Source: Datnioides undecimradiatus (taxonomy: Eukaryota; Chordata; Actinopteri; Lobotiformes; Datnioididae). From it: 64,000 nt of DNA. The notes under the pieces were generated by a model. It saw only the letters and a list, made by a program, of their open reading frames with translations, did not search any database and had not been told where the DNA came from. A program made the translations under genes and the position numbers. Of this stretch, positions 10,101-22,400 are shown in pieces; position 1 is the first letter of the stretch, and every line of letters starts with the position of its first letter. The stretch is taken from the NCBI GenBank assembly GCA_008933995.1, contig WARS01002804.1, positions 516,001 through 580,000 on the forward strand, given 5' to 3'.

Positions 10101-13100
10101 ATTTCACCCTGCGCCTGTGAGCGTCTCACTCAGGTGTTTACTGCTCCGTGGGAGAGCTCGATGACGCACCGAGAGCCTTTACCTGAGTGACGTAGCCTGA
10201 GCCACGCTGGCCTGGCTGCAGGATGGTGTGAACATGATTATTAACTGATTATTGTGGATTAACGGCACATTATCATCTTATAAAGTTGCTTTGGTGACTG
10301 TATTAGCAAAAATGTGTTTGAGCTCCCACTCAGCAAAGGTGAAGTTTAGCTCTCTTGGTTCCCACCTAAAGGAAACTATTGCCTCTTTGGTTCTATAAGC
10401 TAGCCGCTAACGTTGCCGCTCTGTTTGGTGCTGGGCAGGAGGTGCACAGTGGGTTTGTCAGGAACCAGCTGCTGTGAATAAAGCCGATGAGAGCAAGTTA
10501 CCGGCAGCGAGCAGACCGATGCTAATCTGTTTTCTTTCTCTAATGAACTGGGAGGTGCACCAGAGGAGGGAGAAATCCACTGCAGAGGAGACGCAGGAGA
10601 TGGAGGTGATCGAGGTTTCCTTTGTCTTGTCAGTGCAAAGAAATCGCAGGGGGTGAAGCGGACAGGTTTCTGGTTCATTCCCCAGAAAAAGACAAAAACA
10701 AAGATCTCATTTGACCTGTTTTCAAATGAAATGTGGTTGGAGACAGAGTGAGAGCGGGACGAGAGGGGAGAGGAACACGAGAAAGGAGAAGATGAAGTAA
10801 TTAAATAATGAAAAAACCCAAAAAGCAGCAGTCATACCTCACAGTGATCTCACGCTGGAATGGTTACACAGCATTCAGCCAGGCAAGAGGAGTCGTGCAC
10901 GCACAAGGATACACACGCGTGCACACACACGTAAGAGTGTGTGTGCAAACAGTGAGACACAAAGGGAAAAAAAACATGAGGTAAGCAAATCTGCAACATG
11001 AACTTCTTTCATTTAACAACTCATCTTCTCACGATGCTAATTAATTAATAATCTGAAGCAAACTGTGATTAAACCAGAGGCATGCTCGCTGCTCTCAGTG
11101 GTGCGGAGCTTTGACCTGAATGCTAACATCAGCACGCCGGCGTCTGCACAGTAGCAACATTAGCATGCTGACGTTTAGCAGGTATGACTGTGTTAGCATG
11201 CTAACATTCGCTAATTGGCTCTAAACGCAAAGTGCAGCGGGTTGAATTTCCAGCGTCTTGCGGGAATTTGATCATAAACTAAAGTGTTGGCGATAATAAC
11301 TGATGAACGCGTGTTGACGCACGGTGGCGCCCTCTCGTCCTGCGCTGCGTCGGCCTCGCGCACTTTGCCGACGTGTTTTGGGTGAGTTAGCGCGCAGCGG
11401 CGACGCAGACGCAGCCGAAGACGCGCGGCGCTGATCGTTTCTCTGGCGTCATCTGAATCACGTGACGCCATATTCAAACTGTCCATGATAGCAGCCCGTC
11501 GGTAGAGTCGCCTGATCAACTGTAACACCCTTAATTAGAAAAACAGTGGTGCAACAGGAAGCTAAGAGTTAATGAAGCCCGTGCTGCATTTAGTGCCAGT
11601 TTGGATAAAAGACACTTCTGCCTGCAGGTGATGCTCAGGTAAACATCAGCTGATCACCACTTTGAGGATGTTAATGACGCAGAATCATTGTTGTGTTGAC
11701 TCGCGCGCCCACTCATTATCCACGCTGCAGCTGTCGTGCGTGTGACGCCGTGCTGCACCGGCGGACGACTGGATGAATACGTTGCGGGCGGCGCAGATCG
11801 CAGTTTGGCGCGGGTCATAAAGGCGCTAAAGGTGCAGCGAGGTGAGGAAAGATGGAGGACACCTGTCGCGGCGTTATGAGGTCGTTAATCTCTCTGCCGA
11901 CGATGGAGGGGAGTAAGAGGAGGACCAGGGAACTGTAATTTTGTTTTTTAATTCCCTCCTGAATCTTGAGCCTAACGTGACAGGAAGTGAAAGCCAAATG
12001 GTTTCATCCCGCGCTTCGCCTGCAGTAAACAGCTGACCACGTTTTTAGCGTTTCCGACCAGCAGAGGGAGACAGAAACAACACTGTGCACGGGAAAACTG
12101 CGCCCTGCCCCGAGGCTGCGTGTGCTCCACAGGAAAACCCGGGGTTTAAGAGGTGAAAACTACCAGAAAGAGCAGGATTACGCACATTTCTAAGCTTTAA
12201 CGCCGGTGGATTTGACTGTAAAATGCGCCATAATTCAGGTTTTTCATGTTGCACAGTTAATTTGAGTCAAATACCTGAATCATAATGAGTCACAGGCTGA
12301 AATAAACACACATTTTCTACAGGAACTTCTGAAAAAAAGCAAAAACTACTCTGTTATGTTGTGAAATGTGTCATATTAAACAATTATCCTGACATATTTA
12401 CTTAAACATTTTAACTATCCTTCTTTATCCTTTCTTAGGATAGTTCGGGTTTTTTTACAGCGTGTCTGTACGAGGTTCTTCTCTGTAGTCGGTGTGTTAC
12501 CTACAGTAGATGGAGCTCTGCACACCCCCAGTTTGCAGGAGCAGCAGGCGTACTGGTGCACAATGAGTTTGAATGTATGCTGTATTTATAATTATATTTA
12601 TATAACAGCTTTAGCTCACTGTCAGAGAGCCCTTTGACAGGAACTACAGCTGTTATATCCATTGACGCCCTCGTCAAATCCACCAGACTCCATTGACAAA
12701 AACAGTCATTTTAGCTTGCAGGGAGCAGGAGCTGCTGGTCAACCTTCTGCCGCCATCGGTTTGTTTGTTTGTGTTAGTGTGCGACTTTGGTGAACCTGAA
12801 CTAACCCGTTAAAACACAGAAGTCACACAGTCACACAAACGAGCGAAACGACTGAGGCAGCTGTGGACCAGCAGCTCCTGTGTGCCGCGAGCTTAAATGA
12901 CCGTTTTTGTCAATGGAGTCTGGTGGCTGCTGCTGATCCCGTCCACAGCCTCCCGACCTTCATCCGCTGCACTGACTGTTTAAACTGTAGTGCATGTTCC
13001 TGCGCAGAGCTAGCAGACAAATGCGTCGCCGTGGTTATTTTATCAACTTTCCGCTTTATGGAGGCTGTTTAATACAATCTTCCAGCAGCAGCAGCGACTT

Positions 13101-16100
13101 GCAGCTTAAAGCGAATAAACACTGACGCTGTTATCAGCTCGACATGCAGCTGATGCAGCACTTCAATACAATCTACAGAAGGGCAGAAACGACTCAGATA
13201 AAGCGAATATTCAGCTGACTCCTGCACAGAAACAAGTGGAGGGGGCGCTCACCTTCTCCAGCTGACTGTGAACGTGCTGCACTATCAGATCCAGAGCCAC
13301 AAAGTTTTCTCCGCCTGCAAATAAAATCAGACGGGAATTTACTGAGAACGCTCGACTGAAACTCGCAGGTCGAGCTCGTTCGGCATCGGCCTCGTCTGCA
13401 CTGACCTCTGGGCACCACGATGTCGGCCGACTGCACCGTGGGCTCGATGTACTGCTCGAACGCCGGCTTCACGAACTTGTTGTACTGCTTGATGATGCCG
13501 CTGATGTCCCGTCCGCGCTGCGAGATGTCCCTCTTCAGCCTCCGTATCAGGCGGATGTCTGAGTCCGTGTCCACAAACACCTTCATGTCCAGCAGCTGGA
13601 AGACAGGAGGAGACAGTCGGATTAACTTGACTCCCCTTTGACTCCTGTGTGTTGTATTGGTGCTGTAGAGTGAAATATGAGCCAGTACAACAGTTTAAGA
13701 CAGTCTTGCGCTCATAAAGATGACAAATCAAAACCATTAAATATCAATAATTCATCTTATTGGTGCAAAACAATCATAAAAATCAAATTTCGCCATAAAT
13801 CAGCCGCGATGACGACGTTGGCTTCGTACTTCCACAGCCTGCCTCGTTGCTGCAGGCACGTATGTTCGGTCAGTTCACCGTCAGCGCAGACGTGAAGCGT
13901 GTTTCATTGCTGCATGTTTGATTAATTTAGACCTGAGCTGCTCAGACTGAGGCCTGTTACATTTAGCCTGACAGCTGTTACTGAATAAATGAACAAATTA
14001 TAAAAGATAAACCACTGTTTATCTCAGAGAAGTGTCTGATTTTGTGTTTTCGGTCCTTTAAGGAAAAGGTTTGAGGCAGCTTTGCTTCATGATGTGGAAA
14101 GATAAAACGAAAAACACTGAAAAGCTGCAGAATAATCCAGTAAAATCAGCTTTTTCAGACAGAACATGGCTTATTTCACCATTTTTTACTAATTAATCTG
14201 ACATTTAAATCTGATATTTGGTCATTTAGGGATGATTACAGTTCTCCACAGTGAGAGATATTAAGTTTTTCGATCATAGAAAACAGCAAATCTGAAAAAC
14301 CTGAGACCTGAGAAGCTGGAAAGGAGAAATGTATTGATTATCAGTTGTTCTGCTGATCGTTTCGTCTCTTTCCGTCTCTTCGTGCTGTGAGACGTCGACG
14401 GTTTTTCCTGCAGCTTCTCTGATTTGACATTTTTTACAGCCGGCACACGGCGCCGGGGTCAGGACCGAGTCACGAGCGTAAACACGGGGCGGACATCAGT
14501 TATCGTTGTCACTTTAAAGAGCGAGCCAGCTGATGATCTGCCCGGTGAGCTCCATTAAACCGGACCACGACTCAGCAAAACCGGGGAAAAGGAAAAAATC
14601 AATGAGTCGGCGTCACAGCAGAGGTGGAACAAAACAAAAGCGGCAACGGCTTCAAACTATCGACGTCCGACTGGGATCAAAAGAAGTTTGTGGGTGATTC
14701 AGCCGAGGATGACCGCGGCGCGGGGATAACTCAGCCGCACAACGAGCCGCTGGACTCTTCCTGCCGTAAATCTGACGAGCCGCCCGAGCGAAACGCGGCG
14801 TGCTGCTGGATAAGCACGGCTGTCAGGCTGCGCGGGAGGAGGTGGAGGAGGTGACGGAGGACCGGGCTGTTCCCAAAGGTTAGAGAGCGAGGCTGCGGCT
14901 GTGGATCACTCTCTAACCTGGAGACCGCTCAGGTGTCTCCGTGCAGCGACACTGAAACAGGAAAACTGAAAATGATTCAGCTTTTAGTTAAAACTCTTCT
15001 TAAAAACCTTCTTTTATCCGTTTCTTCATCAAACTTCACGTGATTCTGAACAAACACACGACTTAAAAGCCTTTTAAAAGCGGCTAGATCTGAGGTTTTT
15101 AAAGACTGAAGGGAAAACTCACAAATTACCAACACGGCGCCTGAACATTGAACATTTTCTGTGGATTTGGCGCCAAAGTTACTCAAAACGCTGCTTTCTT
15201 TCAAAAAAAATTAAGAAAATAAATCGGTTAAATATCTTTTTACCGACACAAATGTAAAACCACAGCCACGTTTCCTGCATTATACGACAGCAAACACACC
15301 AGGAAGAGCTGAAGACGTCTGTTTGGCTCGACTGATGTAAAGAAAACGAGGTACGCTTTAACGATGTGCCACTCCGAGAGTCTTTAAGTTCATGTTTATA
15401 CCGTATTTTACAGTTTTCTTGTTAAAAAACTATGATACAGGGCAGAAAACAGGTCAGATAAACAGGAAATATGAACTGTGACCTAAACTGGAATAAAAAT
15501 AACCTTAAATTGGATTTAAATAAAGCTTTCCTGTTTAAATCAATTAGAATTATTGAGTTCTTTAAAGAAACTAGAAAATAAAGTGCAGCTGCTTGTTTTT
15601 AGGGTTTTTAAATAATATACTCCCTCCACGTTGATGCACCTGCACAGTAACACATTGCAGTGTGCTTGAAGCGACCGGGCTCACCTGAACGCACCACGCC
15701 GCCAGGTGTGCAAACCCATGCTACTCTATACGCCGACATCCTTTTCACACCAAGCCAGCAAATTAAAGGGAAACTCTGCAGATTTGAGACAAAAGGTCTT
15801 TGAACTCGTCACAGGAAGCTCGACGCATCCTGTAAAAGCAGCATCGTGTTGTCTGTGGACGCCCAGGCAGGAAGAGACTGATGAAAAGATGCCACTGAGC
15901 TGCATTCTGGGAAATGTAGGATCCATGTAGCTGCTTCATTTTAGATTTATTATTATTAATTATTCAATTAATTAATTAACAATCCCCGTGGTAAGTCCAC
16001 CGAATGCTCAGGTGGAGTTCAGCCAACATGTTCTAAACCCCGCAGTGGGTTATTATCTTCTCACGGTCACGGCGGCATCGTGCAGACCTCAGCGGCGCAG

Positions 16101-16253
16101 ACACGCGGCTGTAATCGCCTTCAATTACGAGAACGGACACCGAACACAATTAATCACAGCGGACGGCGGCCGTTATTAACTGAGGGTAATCAACTCCGCG
16201 GCCGGGTCCCCGGGGACGCCCGCGCGCCTTATCGCCACGGTCCAGCTCTCTCC

Positions 16254-16304
<51 letters not shown>

Positions 16305-16421
16305 GGCTGAGTGTGTGTAGCAGCGGTATGACTGCTCTCCCCTTTAATTCATATGGATTTCCTCTGGCGCTCGGCAGCGTCACGGTAAAGACCGCAGAGC
16401 TAACTCTGTGCAGGGCTCATC

Positions 16422-16466
<45 letters not shown>

Positions 16467-19400
16467 GTGGATGCAAACTGAATTTTGTCTAAATATGTAT
16501 GTTTTTTTTTAACAGTAATCTTCAATTTTAATCAACAGAAATGAAAAAATTAAGTGGTTCTCGCAAAATACAATCACCCATAAACCTATAAAATGTAATC
16601 ATTTAAGCTTTGTTCCACAGTAACATGAAATACCGACAAACAGAAGGAGAACTCACCTTCAGCAGCTCCTTGTTGGCGAAGGCCAGGATGCCCTCAAAGA
16701 TGACGACGTTGGCCCCGTACACCGTTTTCTGCCGAAGAGCGGATAAAACAATGACGTGCGAGTGTGTGTTTGTGTTTCAGCCCTCCTGTGGACGCCGGAC
16801 ACACACACACACACTAAGGTTTCTGCACATGTCGAGTGGCGTTCAGGGGCGAAAAGGCGCAAAAACCCTCACATTTAAGAGAAAACAAAGACTTTTTATT
16901 TGACTTTTGTTCGTTCGTTAGTGAGCTGGACGTGATAATGAGACTTTTATTAATCAGCAAACCGAGTCACACGCAAACGCAGCAGCTGTGCCGCCACAGA
17001 GGGCAACAGATTAATCACCGTCTCAATCAAAGACAGGACGGCGCGGAGGACGTCACGACGCCATTACCTTCCTCCGACCGGCCGCACGCCGGTCAATGAT
17101 CCGGACGCGCTGGTATCGATCCGGGGAAGGAGCGAGAACACAAAGCGCCGGCGCGAATAGTAAAGAAACAGATGAGCGGTCATCGATCGGCTCGTTTCCC
17201 CGCTCTTTGCTAAGAGATGACTCACTGGAGCTTTAACATGTTTAAGAGCGGCTGTCCGAGCCGGAGCAGGTGACCTCCGGAGGACGGAGGAGCCTCGGCC
17301 GCGCCCGCCGCTTCATCCCCGGCGCGCAGCCTGAAGCTGGCTGCACGCCGCGGCCCCTCTGCGCCCTCGGGGGCCTGGGGCTTAATTACATTCACCGCGG
17401 TACAAAAGGCCCATGAAATGATTTCAGAGTCACGAGTCGTGATGGGCGATTTCCCGCGCGGTGTTCGCGCCTTTCAGCCATGAAATTACATCGGCGAGAA
17501 ATAGAGAGGAGTTGTCAGCCGGCTACGCGGCCAGATTGATTCCTCACAATGCTTTTTTGGGGGGGTTGCATTTGTGCTCCGTGCTTGGGTTAATGTCCTG
17601 TACACTAAATCCTTAATAATTAGCTAATTAGCAGGCGCTGCTACCGCTAATACGTCCCCCGGAGGGAGCTCGGCGGGTTTCTGTGGCTGCGGCGCTCGTT
17701 TTCATCCTGCGAAGTGCTGAAGTACAGGACGACAAAAGCCCAGTTTGCTGCTTTTAAATGCGAAGCTAAAGTCACAAACGTGTTGTTAGATCATCAGTTC
17801 AGCTCAAACTGATAAAGATCCAGGGACTATATTGTTGTTTAGACAGGAAGTGCATCGATAAAACAGGAAAAAGCACTTTATCTGAACTTTTTCTCTTTCT
17901 CTGCTGCAGAACTGTGAACATTCTGTTATTAAAGGGTAAATAAATAAAGTTGTTGTTACAAATTTCCAATAAATGTCACTTCCTGTGTGTCTGTATTGAT
18001 TAGCTCGGTGCTGGAGAAGCTGATCCCGTGTTGAAGGTGGATTAACGCAGCGTCGCCTCGGCTCGTCTTACCCATTCTTTGCGCCTGCAGTGAGACGTGA
18101 AGTCGTAAACCGGGACCTTGATGCTTTTCCCCTTCTTCAGCTTCCTCAGGACGGTGACCAGCAGCTCAAAGTCGAAGGCGTCCGGGTGGTCGAAGTTGTA
18201 CTCGTTCTTGGCGGCCAGCTCCTGCTCCTCCTTATTCAACACCTGAGTCGAAAGCAAGTGGAGCAGGTTCAGGATGGAAGAGGTTGATCGTCTCGTTCTG
18301 TTTTCAGTTATACATCAACAGTCACCGTCATTTTGTGGGGGGGGGGCATGCACATAACTCCAGGTCTCCATGGAGAATCAACCAGCAAACGATGAAAGCC
18401 GACGCTGATGCTCACACGTCTGCATGAGGTTACGAAAAAAGACACTTTTGACCATTTTACAGTGTTTTTACCTCCGTTCTCTTCCTGTTTTGTTGCGGCT
18501 TTAAGCAGTTTGTCTCTCTCTCTCTCTCTCTCACACAAACAAAACCCATTTTCACCCTGGTCCGCCATGTTCCCGTCTCCTTCTGCAGCTTTGAGGTGCG
18601 TTACAGCCGCGGTAACAACCACGCTAACGTGCTAACAGCTGGATCCGCAAGCAAATCGTGTGGGATCACTTGTGTTTTTGAGCCGATAAAAAAAAAATAA
18701 AAAAAATCAACATTTGCACATCTCTGCACGCGGACGTCCATCAGTGATAAGCTTCATCGACGCCGGAGGAGCCTTAATCCACTTATTTTACTCATTAGTG
18801 TTTAATTGACTACAGATCCACGGAGACACGCCGGCGTCGAACGATCGAAAGCAAACTGACAGCGCCATCGGGCACCGAGCTCAGAGGAGAGAGCCGCATC
18901 ACGGGCGTGAAGCGCTGCGATCAATCGGTGATCAGTCGGTGATCAGTCAGCAGCTTTTACTCGTGCTGAGGTCAGCGGCAGCGATGACGTTTGATTTCAC
19001 GTCGGTTGAAGCTGTGATTTACGCCGACTGGTGTATTTTCTTTAACTCAAAGATGATTAATTAGCATGCTGAGTCGGCGATCTGAAAGGTCACCGGGCTG
19101 GATTTAGTAAACAAAGCTTTGTTTACAGCAGAAACGCAGGAAATCAAAATGTGGCGTTAAAGAGCTCGCACCTTGTAGAAGGAGTCCATGGAGAGCAGGA
19201 CCACCCAGGGAACGTCCAGAGCCTCGATGATCTTGTTGGCTACCGTGGTTTTACCGGAGGCGCTTCCTCCACAGAGACCTCCAGGAGGGAGACGGAGACA
19301 CACAAGTTAATTAAAGGAGCACAAAGTGGGTGTTTGTCAAATCTCCCGATCATCAGCTGAAACTGCAGTGATTCAACGTCTTTAATGCAAAAAAGTGTGA

Positions 19401-22400
19401 ATTTTAACAAAACAAACCTGCTTCAAGCTCAATTTTAGAGCTTTGGCTGCTTTTCTTTGTCTCATGTGATGAGAAGCTGACATCATTAACCATCTGACAA
19501 CACAAAGCCGTGCTTTAGGGAACAATGAGGGGCGGGACCAAAGTGTTAATTCATTAAATGAGTGGATAATTAGGCAGATTAACCGATTTCATTTCATGTG
19601 TCTGTTAACACCCACGTCATTCAAACCTGACAGTGTTCAGACTCAGGCGGCTTCACTTCCTGTCTGTGGCGTCATCATCTCCTCTCTGTGTCAGTGTTGT
19701 GTTTGTGTGTCAGCAGCTTCATGAACTGACTCTGGATCAGCTGTAAGACATTTCTGTGTGTCAGCAGCTTGATAAACTGACTCTGGATCAGCTGTAAGAC
19801 ACATTTCTGTGCTCCTCTTTTCAGCCGCTGCTTGTTTTTAACTCTGTATCTGAAGCAGATGAAGGATTTCAGTCGTCGGACGTCTGGATCTGAAGTTATC
19901 AGAGAAACAAGCTGAGCAAACGTTAGCAGCAGCTCGGCTCGCCGCCCCTCCAGGACGTCCCGTGTGCGGCCGACAGCGTGGGAGAAACAGTGGTTTTTAA
20001 GGTGGAACTGCTTTATTCAGTGTTTCTCTGGGTTTGAATCAGCGGCTCTGTTTGTTTTGGAGAGGAGGAGACCTCTGTGGAGAATTCAGCTCCCAGTAAA
20101 AACCTCCTGAACCATCAACACTGAAGGAGCCAGGACTGAATTCAGCGGGTCAGTCCGTTCCCTCAGTCAGAGACCGACTGACTGCGCCTCCACATACGTG
20201 CAGCACCGTGTACCTGTCACTTCTGCTGCAGCACTGCGGCTGCTCGAGACGTGGCGTCACCTCAGCTCTGCAAACTTAATGAATTCACACACACACACAC
20301 ACACACACAGAGCAGCTGTGGACTGCAGGCAGGCTGGATGAATTCTCAGTTTTCTCCTCTCTCCTACATTTCCTCTCCACAGTGGATCATTTGCAGCTCA
20401 GAGAAGCATCACTCATGATTAATCTGCCGCTTGTCGTCGAGTTCAATGGTAAATTTACTTTGCAGGTGCATTTACTCGCTGTGTCTGACAGACATCTACA
20501 GACAGGAAGTGCACAGAAAGCTTCGCTGGCTGTAGACGCTGCATCATGTTGCACTGGTTCGTGCTAAATTAACTACTGATCGGTCACAGAAACACGTGGA
20601 CGAACGGTCCTGTGGAGCGCGTTGGCAGCCATTACTGCACAGACAGAGACTAAAACGCTCAGACAGACGGAGACGACTCAGCTTTACTTAATGTGCAGGG
20701 AGGCACCATGATCTCGTGCATAAACAGAATATTTTATTTGATTATTAACGTCATTTTATGAATTTGTTCCAACTTTACGGCTCATTTGCTGCGTCTTCAC
20801 TGTGCAGTTTCACCCGTTTCGCAAACTGAAAGCTGAAACAAGGAAGGTTACAAAAACTGAAAAGGGTGGCGGGAGAAACTGAGAGCAAGGCGCCGCGCGG
20901 GCCGCAGTGTCGCCGTAACCGACGGTGTTACTGCGACACCTGCGACATACACACACGCTGTAATCACAGAGAGACAGCGCACGTGTGTGTGTGTGTGTGT
21001 GTGTCCTTGAAGCTGCTGATCTGAACTCAGTTTTTTTTTTTGATATTTTCATTTAAACTCAAACGTTTCAGCTCGTCAATGAACAGAAATACAAACAAAC
21101 ATCGACCGTTTTGTTGTTGATCTAATGTTTGTGGCTCAACTGATCACCAATAATCAAACAACGATCGACACTTTGAGGGTTTTCATTTGATTTTTAATGT
21201 CTGTGACGCTTTGTTTGTTTGTTTGTTTGTTGACGGTTTTTTATTTGACAGGAAACTCAAACATGAGCGATCAAACTATTCGAGCAGTTTCAGTCGTCAT
21301 GGCGACATGACATTCTCCTCACTCGACCCCCCGGGACCACAACCACAGCGATCCCTCAGGGCAACAGTCCCGGGAACTGGGCCAGGGCTGCGTGCCGGGT
21401 GATGGGCGAGGGTGAAAAACGGGATGCACTCACTGCAAACGGCTGTGTGTTTGTAGGGTGTGTGTACGCGTGAGTGTGTGTCTGTGTGTGTGTGCAGGAA
21501 CAGAAATAACCTACGGAGCCACGTCAGTGTTATAAACAACTCGCTGAAGTGTTGAAGAGGTTCTCCTGCTCAGATAAGACCCATCGAGGTCAAAACTGCT
21601 GACTGGGAGAACACGCCGCGGCGCTCCTCGTGTCTACGGCGGCGGCGCGGTTACAGAGAAGCCGACTCCGGCTTACAAACTGATGCATTAAAGAGGGATC
21701 AAATCCTCTTTGCTGTGGATTCAGCAGTGGAGCCGGGGCCGGCCGCCGCAGATAAAACCGCCTTTTCTATTAGCAGTGAAACCAGAGACGATGAAAACAG
21801 CCTGCGCTATCTGTGACTTCCTGTCCTCACATCCCCTCCTCATCCCGTCATCCCTCCCTCAGGCTTCTCCTCTAAGCCTCGCACCCCTGAGTGTGTCCTC
21901 TCTGCTCTCCTCGTCTCCCGCCGACCTTCACCGCAGGTTGGTTTTCGCAGGCGAACACTCTGCTCCTTCTTAAAACCACGTCGCCTGCAGAACAGCCAGC
22001 CGCTGCCCGTCCACCTCTCCCTGCACATATTCCCCTTCACGCCGGTCTGACGCGTTTAACCACGCGGCGTTGGCTCTCTGACTGTAACACACACACACAC
22101 AGTCTCTCTCTGTTCACTGCTGCCGGGTTTCGTCCTGAGTCAGATGTTTTAGCTGATCAGCGAGACGAGTTTCACCAACACACAGGACCTGAGTGAGAGC
22201 TTCACCCAAAAAAGGCCCGGCGCCAAGCGGATGAGTCGATAAACTAACGAGCCAAATGTGCTAATGGTTTAATTTATCAGCGATAGATGCTAAATATCTA
22301 CTGAATGGGGCTTCTCACGTCTGGTTTTTATCTGTAAAGTGAACATCTTTTGGTTTTCAGACTTTCTTCGGCTTAAAAACTCAGCGATTTGATTATTGGT

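Noticed and set aside
13339-13737. 132-codon minus-strand frame rich in His and Arg
   Set aside because: Shifted-frame shadow of uckl1 exon 6, whose true frame gives [20 protein letters not shown].
20020-20045. tRNA B-box-like word gggtttgaatc in element X suggesting a tRNA-derived SINE
   Set aside because: No A box at the right distance and no A-rich or tandem 3' tail; resemblance is too short to assign a SINE class.
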